Notes: generated by a model not told the origin, from the sequence alone. 64,000 nt of DNA from an uncultured Chromatiaceae bacterium (GCA_937978655.1 CALJUX010000051.1:53799-117798); one strand, 5' to 3'. Positions 1-9,909 are shown, counted from the first letter of the stretch. Made by a program: numbers and translations.

Positions 1-216
1 ATAAAATGCACTGCGAATACGGCCGGACAGCGGCGACTGGTCTTCGTCGACAATGGCGATCGGGGCTTTGTGCAGCGTTTCCGGCATCGAGGTGGCTGCG
101 ACATAAATGTTCAGCGAAAAGGCATACAGGATCAGTAATAACATCACCGGATCACGCCACAGGCTCCACAGTTCTTTTTGACCGAGCCGCCAGATATTGC
201 TGTATTGGCGTTTCAT
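1..216 (-). CDS. yhhJ: ABC transporter permease, YhhJ-like (5' part only)
   Basis: Partial gene running off the left edge; about 72 N-terminal residues are present. It starts MKRQYSNIWRLGQKELWSL and continues through one hydrophobic segment (LLLILYAFSLNVYVAATSM) into a periplasmic part with APIAIVDEDQSPLSGRI, a pattern typical of ABC-2 type permeases such as E. coli YhhJ. Its ATG overlaps the stop of the upstream rbbA-like gene (ATGA at 213-216), so translational coupling is likely. With that gene and the HlyD-type adaptor it forms a yhiI-rbbA-yhhJ operon. The substrate is unknown. The family match is clear for the part seen; the rest of the protein lies outside the window. Confidence 0.85.
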   Translation of the reverse strand, partial: MKRQYSNIWRLGQKELWSLWRDPVMLLLILYAFSLNIYVAATSMPETLHKAPIAIVDEDQSPLSGRIRSAFY

Positions 217-2966
217 CCGCGCTCCTGTTTCGGTAATAACCATAATGCCAGCAGTAAGATCACCGGCACTGCCAGGCTCATCGCCAGCATCGCCGGGTAA
301 ATATCCTGCAAATTCAGCGCTTTATTAAACAAACCGCGGCTGATGGTCAGGAAATAACTGGCCGGATGCAGCTCGCCAATCAGCCGGCCGCTGCCTTCCA
401 GCGCCGACACTGGTGTGATCATGCCGGCAAACTGCACCGCCGGAATAATAGTGCCGAGCACCGACACCAGAATGGCGGCGATCTGCGATTTGGTAAAAGT
501 GGACGCCAGCAGGCCAAAGCCGGTGGCAAATATCACATAGACCAGTGCGCTCAGCGTCAGCGCGACGAAACTGCCGGTCAGCGGCACGGCAAATAAGGTG
601 ACGGCAGCGAGCAGCATCAGCAGATAGTTCAGCATCGCCAGCAGGATGTAAGGCAGTTGTTTACCAAGCAGAAATTCCAGTTTAGTCACCGGCGTGACAT
701 ACAGGTTGATGATGGAACCCAGCTCTTTCTCCCGCACCACCGACAGCGCGGTCAGCAGCGCCGGGATCATCAGCAGCAACAGCGGGATCATCGCCGGCAC
801 CATCGCCACCAGACTTTTCACGTCAGGGTTGTAGCGAAAGCGCGTTTCCACACCAGCGCTGAAACTGACGTTTGTCCCCAGCGCTTCCCGTGCCTGCAGT
901 GTCAGCCAGTGCAGGTGCATGCCCTGTACATAGCCTTTGATGGTTTCGGCCCGGTTCGGCATGGCGCCATCAATCCAGGCGCCGATTTGTACCGGATCGC
1001 CCCGGCTGATGTCGCGGCCAAAATTGGGTGGGATCTCCAGCGCCAGCGCCAGCTCGCCGCTGCGCATCCGCTGGTCGATATCGGCGTTGCTGGCAAGGGC
1101 CGGTTTTTCGATAAAATACTCTGAGCCGGCGAGGTTTTGTACATAGTCCCGGCTGAGCACTGACTGATCCCGGTCCAGCACGGCAAAGGTTAAATTGGCC
1201 ACATCCATAGTAATGCCGTAGCCGATAAACAGCATCAGCACCAGACTGCCCAGCAGCGCCAGCGCGCCGCGAATAGGATCGCGGCGCAGCTCCAGGCTCT
1301 CCCGGCTGGCGTAACTCCACAGCCGGCGCCAGCTGAACCGGCCTGAAGCCGCAGCGGCGGCGGGCGGTGCAGCGGCGCTGACCAGCGTACTCTGGCTGTG
1401 CTCGCCGGCGCCGGCCTGTTGCAGATAACGGATAAAGGCTTGCTCCAGATCGCTGGCCTGCTGGCTGGCAATGATGGCGGCCGGGGTGTCACTGACCAGC
1501 ACTTTCCCGGCGTGCATCAGCGAGATCCGATCACAGCGCAGCGCTTCATTCATAAAATGGGTAGAGATAAAAATGGTGACTTTGTCCTGGCGCGCCAAAT
1601 CAATCAGCAATTGCCAGAACTGGTCGCGGGCGATGGGGTCGACCCCTGACGTCGGCTCGTCGAGGATCAGCAATTCCGGCTGGTGAACCATCGCCACGGC
1701 CAGCGACAGGCGCTGACGCATGCCTAGCGGCAGCTGCTCCGGCAGAGCATCAGCCTGGCTGGTCAGGCCAAACCGTTGCAGCATCAGCGCCACCCGAGCA
1801 TCGATGCCGGCGGCCGGCACATGGAACAGCCGGGCGTGCAGCTGCAGATTTTGCTGCACCGTCAGTTCGCTGTACAACGAAAAGGCCTGTGACATATAAC
1901 CGACCCGGGTGCGGGTGGACAAGTCGTCTGGCCGCAGCGGCTGGCCAAACAACCAGGCCTGGCCCCGACTGGCCGGCAACAGGCCGGTCAGCATTTTCAT
2001 CGTGGTGGATTTGCCGCAGCCATTGGAGCCCAAAAAGCCAAAAATCTCGCCCTGGCGAATTTGAAAACTGACATTGTCGACCGCGGTAAAATCGCCAAAC
2101 TGCATGGTCAGCTGTTCGGCGGCAATGGCCACCGGCGTATTGGCGTCGGTCTGCAATGGCGGTACTTGTACCTGCTGATGCTGTTGTCGCGCCTCTGGTG
2201 GCAATAAGGCGATAAACGCCGCTTCCAGATTAGCGGTGCCGGTTTGCTGGTGCAGCTGCGCCGGGCTGCCGCTGGCCAGCACACGGCCGGCATGCATGAT
2301 CAGCAAGTGGTCAAAACGTTCGGCTTCATCCATGTAGGCGGTGGCGACTATCACACTCAGACCGGGACGCTGGCTGCGGATGCGCTGGATCAGCTGCCAG
2401 AACTGGCTGCGCGCCAGCGGATCGACCCCGGTGGTGGGTTCATCCAGGATCAACAGCTGCGGGTCGTGGATCAGTGCGCAGCATAAACCGAGTTTTTGTT
2501 TCATACCGCCAGACAGTTTGCCGGCCGGGCGCTGTAAAAACGGCAACAGCCCGGTGGCGGCAGTCAGCTCGTCAATACGGCGGCGCCGTTCGGCGGCGTC
2601 GTGGCCAAACAAACGGGCAAAAAACTGCAGATTTTCTTCAACCGACAGGCTCAGATACAGGTTTTTCCCTAAGCCTTGTGGCATATACGCAATTTGCGGA
2701 CAGACGCGGTTGCGTTCGGCGGTATTGGCGAGGTTAGCACCCAGCACTGTGACTGCAGTCGTGCCGTCGGCGGCTTGCTGGATCACCCGGGCGCCGGCCA
2801 GGATCGCCAGCAGACTGGATTTGCCGACGCCATCCGGGCCAAGCAAACCGACCATCTGGCCAGCCGGGATCAGCAAATCCAGCGCGTCGAGCGCCAGACA
2901 ATCACCATAACGCTGCGACAGCTGGCGCACTATGGCTACCGGCGCGACCGGTTCAGCGATCACCAT
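213..2966 (-). CDS. rbbA: Fused double-ATPase/permease ABC transporter, RbbA-like
   Basis: 917-residue protein with two ABC ATPase domains followed by an ABC-2 permease, the architecture and length of E. coli RbbA (YhiH). NBD1 (about 10-240) has Walker A GPDGVGKSS and signature LSGGMKQK. NBD2 (about 280-510) has Walker A GSNGCGKST but a degenerate signature, LPLGMRQR, as in E. coli RbbA. Both carry ILDEPT Walker B motifs. The C-terminal part (about 560-915) starts with a membrane segment, then a large periplasmic domain, then a bundle of hydrophobic helices. It lies 3 nt downstream of the adaptor gene and overlaps the next permease gene by 4 nt. E. coli RbbA was reported as ribosome-associated, but the operon context here favours envelope transport. 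Confidence 0.9.
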   Translation of the reverse strand: MVIAEPVAPVAIVRQLSQRYGDCLALDALDLLIPAGQMVGLLGPDGVGKSSLLAILAGARVIQQAADGTTAVTVLGANLANTAERNRVCPQIAYMPQGLGKNLYLSLSVEENLQFFARLFGHDAAERRRRIDELTAATGLLPFLQRPAGKLSGGMKQKLGLCCALIHDPQLLILDEPTTGVDPLARSQFWQLIQRIRSQRPGLSVIVATAYMDEAERFDHLLIMHAGRVLASGSPAQLHQQTGTANLEAAFIALLPPEARQQHQQVQVPPLQTDANTPVAIAAEQLTMQFGDFTAVDNVSFQIRQGEIFGFLGSNGCGKSTTMKMLTGLLPASRGQAWLFGQPLRPDDLSTRTRVGYMSQAFSLYSELTVQQNLQLHARLFHVPAAGIDARVALMLQRFGLTSQADALPEQLPLGMRQRLSLAVAMVHQPELLILDEPTSGVDPIARDQFWQLLIDLARQDKVTIFISTHFMNEALRCDRISLMHAGKVLVSDTPAAIIASQQASDLEQAFIRYLQQAGAGEHSQSTLVSAAAPPAAAAASGRFSWRRLWSYASRESLELRRDPIRGALALLGSLVLMLFIGYGITMDVANLTFAVLDRDQSVLSRDYVQNLAGSEYFIEKPALASNADIDQRMRSGELALALEIPPNFGRDISRGDPVQIGAWIDGAMPNRAETIKGYVQGMHLHWLTLQAREALGTNVSFSAGVETRFRYNPDVKSLVAMVPAMIPLLLLMIPALLTALSVVREKELGSIINLYVTPVTKLEFLLGKQLPYILLAMLNYLLMLLAAVTLFAVPLTGSFVALTLSALVYVIFATGFGLLASTFTKSQIAAILVSVLGTIIPAVQFAGMITPVSALEGSGRLIGELHPASYFLTISRGLFNKALNLQDIYPAMLAMSLAVPVILLLALWLLPKQERG

Positions 2967-2969
2967 CAG

Positions 2970-4046
2970 TTATTGCACCAGTGGCGGCAGACTGGCCGGC
3001 CAGGGTGTGGCCGGGTCCAGCCGCAGATAGGCCATACCGGGTAAACCGGTTTTTACTTTGCTGATATGTTTCTCCAGCAGGCTGGCGCTGATGCGTGCTT
3101 TGACCCGGAACATCAGCTTTTCGCGTTCACTGGCAGTTTCGACGGTTTTAGGCGTGAACTGCGCCACATCTGCCACATAAGACAGCTGCGCCGGGATGGC
3201 GTATTGCGGCACGGCGTCCAGCACCAGCCGCACTTCACTGCCAAGGGCAACCTGGCCGGCCTGCGCCGACGGCAGGAAAAACGTCATATAGACATCGGTC
3301 AGGTCGATGAGGCTCAGCACTTTGCCGCCGGCGGCGACAATCTCACCGTTTTGGGCGATCCGGTACTGAATACGGCCGGCCCGCGGCGCCGTCAGCCGAT
3401 TGTCTGCCAGTTCGACTTTGACTCGGGCAACTGTGGCAGCAACAGCATCCACCGCCGATTGTGCCGACAGAATTTGCGCTTGTGCCGAGGCAATGGCGGC
3501 GTCAGCCGCGTTGATCTGCGCCTTCGCTGCGCTGACCGCGGCATTGGCGCTGGCGACCAGCGTATCGTTGTCGTCAGCCAGTTGTTTGGACACAGAACCG
3601 GTTTGCGCCAGGGTGCCAGTGCGTTTTGCCCGGTTTTTTGCCGCGGCCAGCTCGGCCTGGCGCTGTGCCAGTACCGCGGTCTGGGCGGCCTGTTCGCTGA
3701 TGCGTTGCTGTAACTGACTCTGCGCTGTGGTAGCGGCACTTTGTGCCTGACGCAGCTGAGCCTCGGCCTGGGTCAGCTGGGCGGTCAGGGCGTCGGATTC
3801 AATTTCAGCCAGCAGCTGACCGGCACTGACAAAGTCGCCTTCGTTCACCAAAATGTTTTTGATCCGCCCGGCGGTTTTGGCGGCGATGGCAATTTCAGTG
3901 GCTTCGATCCGGCCATTGCTTTGCAGCAGACCGTCCAAATCCGGCCGTTGCAAATAGTGCTGATAAATAAGGCCCGCTGCGGCCAGCAGCACCACAGCAA
4001 CCACAGCTGCTTGTAAGCGCTGCTTGCCGGTAAGATTGTTAAGCAT
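2970..4046 (-). CDS. yhiI: HlyD-family membrane fusion protein, YhiI-like
   Basis: 358 residues. An N-terminal membrane anchor (about 10-30, LQAAVVAVVLLAAAGLIYQHY) is followed by a biotinyl-lipoyl-like half motif (IAAKTAGRIKNILVNEGDFV). A long Ala/Gln-rich coiled coil comes next (about 90-210), then the second lipoyl half (LTAPRAGRIQYRIAQNGEIV) and a beta-barrel region. This is a periplasmic adaptor that would couple the RbbA/YhhJ-like inner-membrane parts to an outer-membrane channel. It is the first gene of the operon; ATG at 4046 is preceded by AGGAAC. No TolC-like gene is adjacent, so the outer-membrane partner must be encoded elsewhere. Confidence 0.88.
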   Translation of the reverse strand: MLNNLTGKQRLQAAVVAVVLLAAAGLIYQHYLQRPDLDGLLQSNGRIEATEIAIAAKTAGRIKNILVNEGDFVSAGQLLAEIESDALTAQLTQAEAQLRQAQSAATTAQSQLQQRISEQAAQTAVLAQRQAELAAAKNRAKRTGTLAQTGSVSKQLADDNDTLVASANAAVSAAKAQINAADAAIASAQAQILSAQSAVDAVAATVARVKVELADNRLTAPRAGRIQYRIAQNGEIVAAGGKVLSLIDLTDVYMTFFLPSAQAGQVALGSEVRLVLDAVPQYAIPAQLSYVADVAQFTPKTVETASEREKLMFRVKARISASLLEKHISKVKTGLPGMAYLRLDPATPWPASLPPLVQ

Positions 4047-4278
4047 GTGAAGTTCCTGTCAGAAAATCTGTGAGTTAGGCCGATAATCGGTACTTTACGC
4101 CTGTTTTCGCCGTGATGTTGTGTTAATTCACGCACATTTGATGTAGCGCAAAAGACTGCTGCATCGCCATGATGCCGCTGTACTGGCAGACAGGCCTGGT
4201 AAAACGCACCTTGCTATCGCCGGCCGGAGTTCCGACAATATCAGGCTTTATGGCAACTAGAATGACAAGGCGGGTGAA

Positions 4279-4731
4279 ATGGAGTGGGATGACAGCGCAG
4301 ATTTTGTCTGGTGTGAGCAACAGTTTGCGGCGATCGAAAGTTATGTCGCGGCACAACAAATCCCGCATGGGCTGATTTGTGACTGGCCGGAGTGGTACAC
4401 CGCGCCTTATGTCGGACTCTGGGTGGTGGAAGACCCGCAAGACCCGGGTTATGCCGGTCACTGGATTTTGGCCGGCGACAGCACCGGTGCTCAGCCACAG
4501 CCGGTGCCTTTTGATCATTTACCGGCTGCAGAGCTGCCGGAGCCTCGTGACGCCATGGCCGCTTTTGCCAAACGCTGGGCCGGATTGGCGGCCAAGGCGC
4601 AAAAAGGCGAAAGCTGGCACGGCAGCCCGGTGCTTATTGGTGATTTAGCTGCACAGGCCAAACAGCTGAGCCGCCAGGCGCAATTACTGAGCTTGTGGGC
4701 GCAGGATGATGAGCTGTGGGAAGAGGATTGA
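4279..4731 (+). CDS. DUF4826-like cytoplasmic protein of unknown function
   Basis: 150-residue acidic protein with no signal peptide or membrane segment. Features seen: an N-terminal WCEQQFAAIESYVAAQQI helix, a Trp-rich centre (APYVGLWVVEDP, then GHWILAGDS), and a C-terminal helical stretch with RDAMAAFAKRW. The order of a valid-sheet strand, an xWVxxGD strand and RDAxxxFxxxW recalls the DUF4826 family of small gammaproteobacterial proteins. That assignment is from memory of the pattern and is tentative. It stands alone between two minus-strand operons. Function unknown. Confidence 0.7.
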   Translation: MEWDDSADFVWCEQQFAAIESYVAAQQIPHGLICDWPEWYTAPYVGLWVVEDPQDPGYAGHWILAGDSTGAQPQPVPFDHLPAAELPEPRDAMAAFAKRWAGLAAKAQKGESWHGSPVLIGDLAAQAKQLSRQAQLLSLWAQDDELWEED

Positions 4732-4813
4732 TTTTCGCTGCCATTCATCATCATTTCGCTACAGTTCAATGAAAAATGGCAGCCAAAGCTGCCATTGTTT
4801 TGCAGGGGAATTA

Positions 4814-7444
4814 TCAGAACTTCACGGTATAACGCAACGTCCAGTTACGGCCTAACCAGTCGTGAATAGAGCTGGCGTAACCGTTAGTTGGCGATGACGC
4901 ATAAGGTGGTTCTTTGTCGGTCAGGTTACGCACGGCAAACTGGATGTCCTGTTTGTCAGTGATGTTGTAACCGATGCTGGCGTTGAGCGTCAGCCAGGAT
5001 TTGACAGTTTCGTTGTCAAACTTAAAGTCACCATCGCCGAGCGAGCTGATGTAGTGCGCGCTTAAGCTGGCATTCCAGTCTTGCAGTTCCCAGTCAATCG
5101 CCGCGTCGCCAACAAATTCCGGCCGGGCAATTTCACTGGCGCCACTGAGTTTACCCAATAAATCTTCGGCCGGATCGTCGGCGGTCAGCTGACGCTCGTA
5201 GCTCAGCGTGCGGGTACCGGCTAAGGTCAGGTTAAACCGACCGGCGCTGCTGTCAAAGCCGTATTTGACTTTGGCGTCGATACCGTCGGTTTCCTGGGCG
5301 CCGACGTTAAAGAAACCGGTGCGCAGGAACACTAAATCACCGCCGCCGTCTTTGACACAACCAAAGGCACCGTTCAGGGCTGCTTCGCTGGTGACAGTCG
5401 GTGCTGTGCCGGCAAGACAGGCTTTTAACGTGGTATTGGCATCGACATCAACGATATCGGTGTGCTCATAACGCCAGTAATCCAGTGTGATATTGAAATC
5501 GTCGGTCAGGTTCCAAGACACCCCGGCGTTCCAGGCTTCAGAGCTTTCTGCATCCAGCCCGCGGTTGCCCAGTGTTTCCTGGTCAAATTCCAGTTCACCG
5601 GCCTGAGCGCCGAAGTTGCCGCACAACCCGTTATATGGTTTGCCGCTGCCACAATCGATATAGTTCGAGCCTAACGAAGTTCCGGCGCCGAGTTCAGACA
5701 AAGACGGCGCGCGGAAACCGGTGCTCCAGCTGGCGCGCAGAATTACATCGTCAGTGGCTTTGTAACGCAGCGAAATTTTCGGGTTGGCATCACCACCAAA
5801 ATCACTGTAATGGTCATACCGCAGCGCGGTGATCGCATCCAGTTGTCCGGTCAACGGCAGGTTAAATTCAGCATAACCGGCATATTGGGTGCGGTCGGCG
5901 GCTGCATCACTGGCACCTAAAGTACTGACTAACCCTTGCTGGGCAACCAAAGCCGGCCGGTCGAAGATATCTTCACTGCGCCATTCACCACCAAATACTG
6001 CGCTGATCGGGCCGGCTGGCAACTCACCAAGCTGCCCGGTTAAGTTAAAGTCCCAGGATTTAACGTCCGATTCACCGACCCGCGGTGCCAGTTCACGCAA
6101 GGCGGCCAACACTTCAGGCTTAGTGTCGCGGCCTAAATTAAACGGATTAAACTGGCCGCTGGCGGTCGCCGCTGCCATGCGGTCCAGGTTGAAATAACCG
6201 CTGGTATGCAGCACTTCATTGTCGGATTTACCGATAGTGGCAGCCGTTTCCCAGCGCCAGCTGTCGCTGCTGCCAAACAACGTGGTTTCACCACGCAGGC
6301 CGGCCAGCAGGCGATAGCTGTTGCTGTCATATTGCTGCATCCGCACTTCCGGGTAACGCGAACGGATACGGATGGTGCCGGCTGAGCCATTTTTGGCGTC
6401 AATATCACGGGCCCATTGCGGCACTGAGCTGAGTGTTCCCGGCACGCGCAGGTCAAAAGAGCCGGCGGAATCATAAGAATGACCGCTGTTTTGCTGAACC
6501 ATGGCTTCGACAAACAGTTCTTTGTCACCGCCGAGGCGATAAATATGGTTCAGCGTGGCACCAAGGTTTTTGCTGTCCGGCTGAATAGCCCGTTCCATCA
6601 CATAGTCGTACTGACAACGCGTGCCGCCATTGCTGGTGGCGCTGCCGCACCAGGGTTCGGCGTAATCTTTGCCGTCAATAGTGACGCGGGTTGACGACAA
6701 GAAGGTGACGTCAATTGGCCGGTCGCTATTCATCAGCGCATCGCGTTTGAAATAATCCAGCACCAGCGTGGTGTTGGAGTTTTCCGTGGCAAAACCACCG
6801 GTGTAAGTGAAATTCTGCCGGGTAAAATCGCTGTCAGCGGTGTCATCGCCGTACATGGCGCTGATTTCCTGGCCTTCGTAATCTTTTTTCAGGATAAAGT
6901 TGATAACGCCGGCGATGGCGTCTGAGCCATAGACCGAAGCGGCGCCATCGGTCAGCACGTCGATGCGCTCAATCGCAGCCATTGGAATGGCATTGACGTT
7001 CACAAAAGAATCAAAGCCGTTGGAGAAAGAATCCACCGCCACTCGGCGGCCGTTCACCAGGACCAGCGTCGAGCTGGAACCCAGACCGCGTAAACTGACG
7101 CCGGCTGCACCCGGTGGGGTGCCGTCTGAACCACCGACATTGCCGTTTTCAGTGAAAGTGCCAGCGCTGGCGGCTTGTGGCAGGTCACGCAGGAAGCTGG
7201 CGACATTGTCGTAGCCTTTGTTGATCAGCTCTTCGGCGGTAAAGACTTGCAGTGGATTGGCGCCTTCCATGTCGACGCCTTTGAGGCGCGAACCTGTGAC
7301 TTCAATTTTTTCGATTTTTTTCTCGGCATCTGGCTCTGCTGTTGTCGCTGGAGCTTGTTGTGCTTGTGTGCTGAAAGCCAGCAGCAGGGCGCTGCATAAG
7401 GCTGATTTACCGATTTTGGCTGCCGCTGATGTCGTTGCGTTCAT
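4814..7444 (-). CDS. TonB-dependent outer-membrane receptor
   Basis: 876 residues from the ATG at 7444, chosen because AGAGGAA lies just upstream; an in-frame TTG at 7462 has no such site. A signal peptide ends near FSTQAQQ. A TonB-box-like KIEKIEVTGSRL leads into a plug domain (about 50-190) with GVSLRGLGSSSTLVLVNGRR and GAASVYGSDAIAGVINFIL. The rest is a beta-barrel ending in aromatic F (NWTLRYTVKF), typical of this family. It imports a large or scarce nutrient through the outer membrane using TonB energy. Its position beside an exported cyanophycinase, a permease and an isoaspartyl dipeptidase suggests cyanophycin-derived peptides as substrate; this is inference. A 235-nt leader containing a small ORF and hairpin precedes it. 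Confidence 0.93.
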   Translation of the reverse strand: MNATTSAAAKIGKSALCSALLLAFSTQAQQAPATTAEPDAEKKIEKIEVTGSRLKGVDMEGANPLQVFTAEELINKGYDNVASFLRDLPQAASAGTFTENGNVGGSDGTPPGAAGVSLRGLGSSSTLVLVNGRRVAVDSFSNGFDSFVNVNAIPMAAIERIDVLTDGAASVYGSDAIAGVINFILKKDYEGQEISAMYGDDTADSDFTRQNFTYTGGFATENSNTTLVLDYFKRDALMNSDRPIDVTFLSSTRVTIDGKDYAEPWCGSATSNGGTRCQYDYVMERAIQPDSKNLGATLNHIYRLGGDKELFVEAMVQQNSGHSYDSAGSFDLRVPGTLSSVPQWARDIDAKNGSAGTIRIRSRYPEVRMQQYDSNSYRLLAGLRGETTLFGSSDSWRWETAATIGKSDNEVLHTSGYFNLDRMAAATASGQFNPFNLGRDTKPEVLAALRELAPRVGESDVKSWDFNLTGQLGELPAGPISAVFGGEWRSEDIFDRPALVAQQGLVSTLGASDAAADRTQYAGYAEFNLPLTGQLDAITALRYDHYSDFGGDANPKISLRYKATDDVILRASWSTGFRAPSLSELGAGTSLGSNYIDCGSGKPYNGLCGNFGAQAGELEFDQETLGNRGLDAESSEAWNAGVSWNLTDDFNITLDYWRYEHTDIVDVDANTTLKACLAGTAPTVTSEAALNGAFGCVKDGGGDLVFLRTGFFNVGAQETDGIDAKVKYGFDSSAGRFNLTLAGTRTLSYERQLTADDPAEDLLGKLSGASEIARPEFVGDAAIDWELQDWNASLSAHYISSLGDGDFKFDNETVKSWLTLNASIGYNITDKQDIQFAVRNLTDKEPPYASSPTNGYASSIHDWLGRNWTLRYTVKF

Positions 7445-7653
7445 GGTATTCCTCTGGATCAAAATGTTGCTTCAAAGCAATCTGGTTGACGTTGTGCATA
7501 AAAAAACGACACAGAGGGGGCCGCACAGGCAGATCCGGAGTGACAGGCTCGGACAGATCATCAATAACCACGGACTGCAATTGCAGGGTGTGCGCAAAAA
7601 CAGGCGGATTATTGCCGTAAAGCCGGGATCTGTGGTCAGGATCTGTAGAGAGT

Positions 7654-7674
7654 CCCTCTGCGTCAGGCAGAGGG
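7654..7674 (-). promoter_or_regulatory. Perfect hairpin 4 nt after the small ORF, in the receptor leader
   Basis: On the minus strand, CCCTCTGC, a 5-nt loop, then GCAGAGGG: an 8-bp perfect stem starting 4 nt after the stop codon of the 24-codon ORF. No U-tract follows, so it is not a plain intrinsic terminator. The same spacing and loop length occur after the paralogous ORF at 10004-10078. The 3' arm could also pair with CCCTCTGT at 7511-7518, a few bases before a run of seven U's (7500-7506) in the same leader. That alternative fold is speculative because the loop would be about 135 nt. Confidence 0.6.
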
Positions 7675-7678
7675 GTGG

Positions 7679-7753
7679 CTAATTATTAAACCACTCGGAC
7701 AGGTAGTAAGGAGAGTAACGGTAGTTGCTCAGGTTGACTGCGCATTTCAACAT
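7679..7753 (-). CDS. Conserved 24-residue small ORF upstream of the receptor
   Basis: ATG at 7753 with a very strong ribosome site (AGGAGGAGAG) directly upstream; TAG at 7679-7681. The peptide starts MLKCAV and ends YSPYYLSEWFNN. It is 17/24 identical to the ORF at 10004-10078. Seven of the shared residues use different synonymous codons (L2, A5, L8, Y11, S14, S19, N23), which argues that the peptide sequence is selected. A hairpin begins 4 nt after the stop. It lies between the cyanophycinase gene and the receptor gene on the same strand. It resembles a leader (attenuator or arrest) peptide. It could instead be a free peptide. I do not recognise a named family. Confidence 0.75.
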   Translation of the reverse strand: MLKCAVNLSNYRYSPYYLSEWFNN

Positions 7754-7942
7754 AACTCTCCTCCTTTTGGTTTGGCAGCGGCGCAACATTAGAGCAGCCG
7801 CTGACTTGGATTATTCGGGGCTATTCAGCATTTGGGCTGGCCCAACCGGACCAGCACAGCCGGAAAATCGGCTTACTTTCAAACTGTCTGATCCGGCAAA
7901 AACTGTCAAGCGGTTTTTTTTCACGCTGCATGCACTGAACGC

Positions 7943-9826
7943 TTAGCGATTGATCTGCAGATAAAAATTCTGATAAGAACAATAATCTGCCGCTGGCTTC
8001 ACTTGCTGATAAGCGCCTCGGGCAGCACGGCTGTCGTGTTGTTGCTGCAGCACCAGCAGCGCTTTTGCGGCCTGTCCTTCCGCCCGGGCTTGCCCGCTTT
8101 GGCACAGTTGCCGCGCCAGTTGCCGGTAATTGTCTCCTGTCAGGATGTCGTTGTTTTTCAGCACGCTGGCCGCAGTATCCGCTGCTTTTACGGGCTTTTT
8201 CCAGGGTGCAAACTGCAGGGGCAGCTCGCCATTTCGAAGCACAGCCTGGTCATCCCGGCTCAGGTAATGGGTGCGCACGCCGCTGATAGTCCAGTCCGCG
8301 CTGCTGCCTTTGGCCTCAGCGCCGGCAAGGTCGGCGATAAACACACCGGAAGCACCAAGCACAGCAAAGCGGGCCTCTGTCGACGCTTTCGGGTCATGCC
8401 CTGTCGGAGCAAATCCAACCAGCAAGGCTGTGGCTTCATCGACACCAAAACCGTAACGGGTTTGCGTATCACTGAGTAACCTTACCAGCCGGGCTTCGCG
8501 GCCACGTTCGGAAAAATGCGTGTCGGTGACGCCAAAGGGGAATAAACCGAGGCCACCCTGAGCCCGGTAGGTCAGCTGATCTTCCGCCAGTTCAGCCGGG
8601 CAGCTGTGATTTTTTTCACAACCGGCCAGCGGTGCCTCTGCCGCCACAGCGCCGCTTTGCAATGCCTGAGTGCTGCTGCCATTGCTAATCATTGGCACCG
8701 GTTTTTGGCCGGCTTTGCCACCGGTCTGGGGCCCACCGGCCTGAACCGCAGTGCCGGCGCTGGTGCCGGCGACAATCAGTTTGCCCGCCTTAAGCCGGGC
8801 TGTGATGGCCTTCAGTTCCGGGCTGGCGCTGCCGTCAGCCAGGCGCAGCGCTTGTAGCGTCAGGCTTTGGTCGCCGCCGTTAAAAAAGATCGCATCGGCT
8901 TGTTCAATTTGCGCGATGGCAGCGGTCGGGCCTTGCTGGCAAAAAGCCTGTAGCTCGGCGAATAAATCCGGATAGACCGCAGCGCGGTTGTAACTGCCGT
9001 GAATGTCAGCGAGGTACTGGGGTAATTGCTCACAACTGGCTTTGCCGGCGGTTTTTTGCTGCTGTGCAGTTTGATAGGCCGCGTTTAGCGGTAACCAGCG
9101 CGCCTCAGCGCCGGTTTCATTAAAAGCGCTTTGATAAAAATCCACCGCGGACAGCGGGTCGCGGCTGGATGCTGTCACCAGCAAAACTACAGGTTTCCCC
9201 GGTTTTTGCCGCACTTTACCCGCCAGTTCAGTGATTTTCTGGTAGATTTCGACGCTGAACAGGTCTTTGGTCTGTGCCAGGCTGGCCTGTTCAGGCAGGC
9301 GTTGTGATTTTTCTGACTGCTGGTTTCCTAAAAACTGTTTGCCTAAAAGCTGCGGCTGCTGCAACAGGTCAAAAATCAGGTTCAGTTCCAGTTCCGACAG
9401 TTGCTGATACAGGGTTTCACCAGCGATGGTCTGGCCGGCGCGTTCAATTTTTGTCAGCCGTAAGCGCTGGCGTAGTTCATCTTCAGTCATGGCCGTTGTA
9501 CCAAAATCCAGCAACAGCTGACTCAGGATGGCTTGTGTCTGCTGGCGCTGTTCAGCACGGCTTTGTGGCCACACAGCGGATTGGCTGATATCACGGATGC
9601 GTGGCAGGCTGAGCGCAAACAGTTCGCTGCTTTTGGCGTTGGCGGCAAACTGCGGATTGTCTGTGCATGCCGAACGGCTTTGCGAGCTGCAGGTATGCAG
9701 ACCACCACCGACTAATACCATTGAATATTCAGGATATTGTGGTGTTGTATCGGCGGCAGATACTGAGCTGCAAAGCGCCAGAGCTGGCACTAATACAGAG
9801 ACAAACTGGTTCAGCGATTGTTTCAT
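7943..9826 (-). CDS. Exported cyanophycinase-like peptidase (family S51)
   Basis: 627 residues with a signal peptide (LVPALALCSSVSA, cleavage near residue 24). The peptidase S51 core shows FFNGGDQSLTLQALRL, then the nucleophile elbow IVAGTSAGTAV (Ser in GTSAG). Farther on are VTDTHFSERGREARLVRLL and GFGVDEATALLV, all matching cyanophycinases. Known cyanophycinases hydrolyse multi-L-arginyl-poly-L-aspartate to beta-Asp-Arg dipeptides. The protein is longer than intracellular CphB (about 270 residues), with extra N-terminal and C-terminal regions, and export suggests a CphE-like extracellular or periplasmic role. It is divergent from the permease-iadA pair. The main alternative is a related S51 dipeptidase; the insert-rich form makes exact substrate less certain than family. 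Confidence 0.85.
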   Translation of the reverse strand: MKQSLNQFVSVLVPALALCSSVSAADTTPQYPEYSMVLVGGGLHTCSSQSRSACTDNPQFAANAKSSELFALSLPRIRDISQSAVWPQSRAEQRQQTQAILSQLLLDFGTTAMTEDELRQRLRLTKIERAGQTIAGETLYQQLSELELNLIFDLLQQPQLLGKQFLGNQQSEKSQRLPEQASLAQTKDLFSVEIYQKITELAGKVRQKPGKPVVLLVTASSRDPLSAVDFYQSAFNETGAEARWLPLNAAYQTAQQQKTAGKASCEQLPQYLADIHGSYNRAAVYPDLFAELQAFCQQGPTAAIAQIEQADAIFFNGGDQSLTLQALRLADGSASPELKAITARLKAGKLIVAGTSAGTAVQAGGPQTGGKAGQKPVPMISNGSSTQALQSGAVAAEAPLAGCEKNHSCPAELAEDQLTYRAQGGLGLFPFGVTDTHFSERGREARLVRLLSDTQTRYGFGVDEATALLVGFAPTGHDPKASTEARFAVLGASGVFIADLAGAEAKGSSADWTISGVRTHYLSRDDQAVLRNGELPLQFAPWKKPVKAADTAASVLKNNDILTGDNYRQLARQLCQSGQARAEGQAAKALLVLQQQHDSRAARGAYQQVKPAADYCSYQNFYLQINR

Positions 9827-9909
9827 TATGAGGTCCGTGAGTAGGGTGTTTATTTACTAATACGCCGGGTACTGCACTAAAATCCAGCAGTTTTTTTGGC
9901 TGGCGTTGC

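Noticed and set aside
2341..2910. Long plus-strand frame of 189 codons over rbbA
   Set aside because: Antisense shadow of the ATPase domain; no start signal and no domain.
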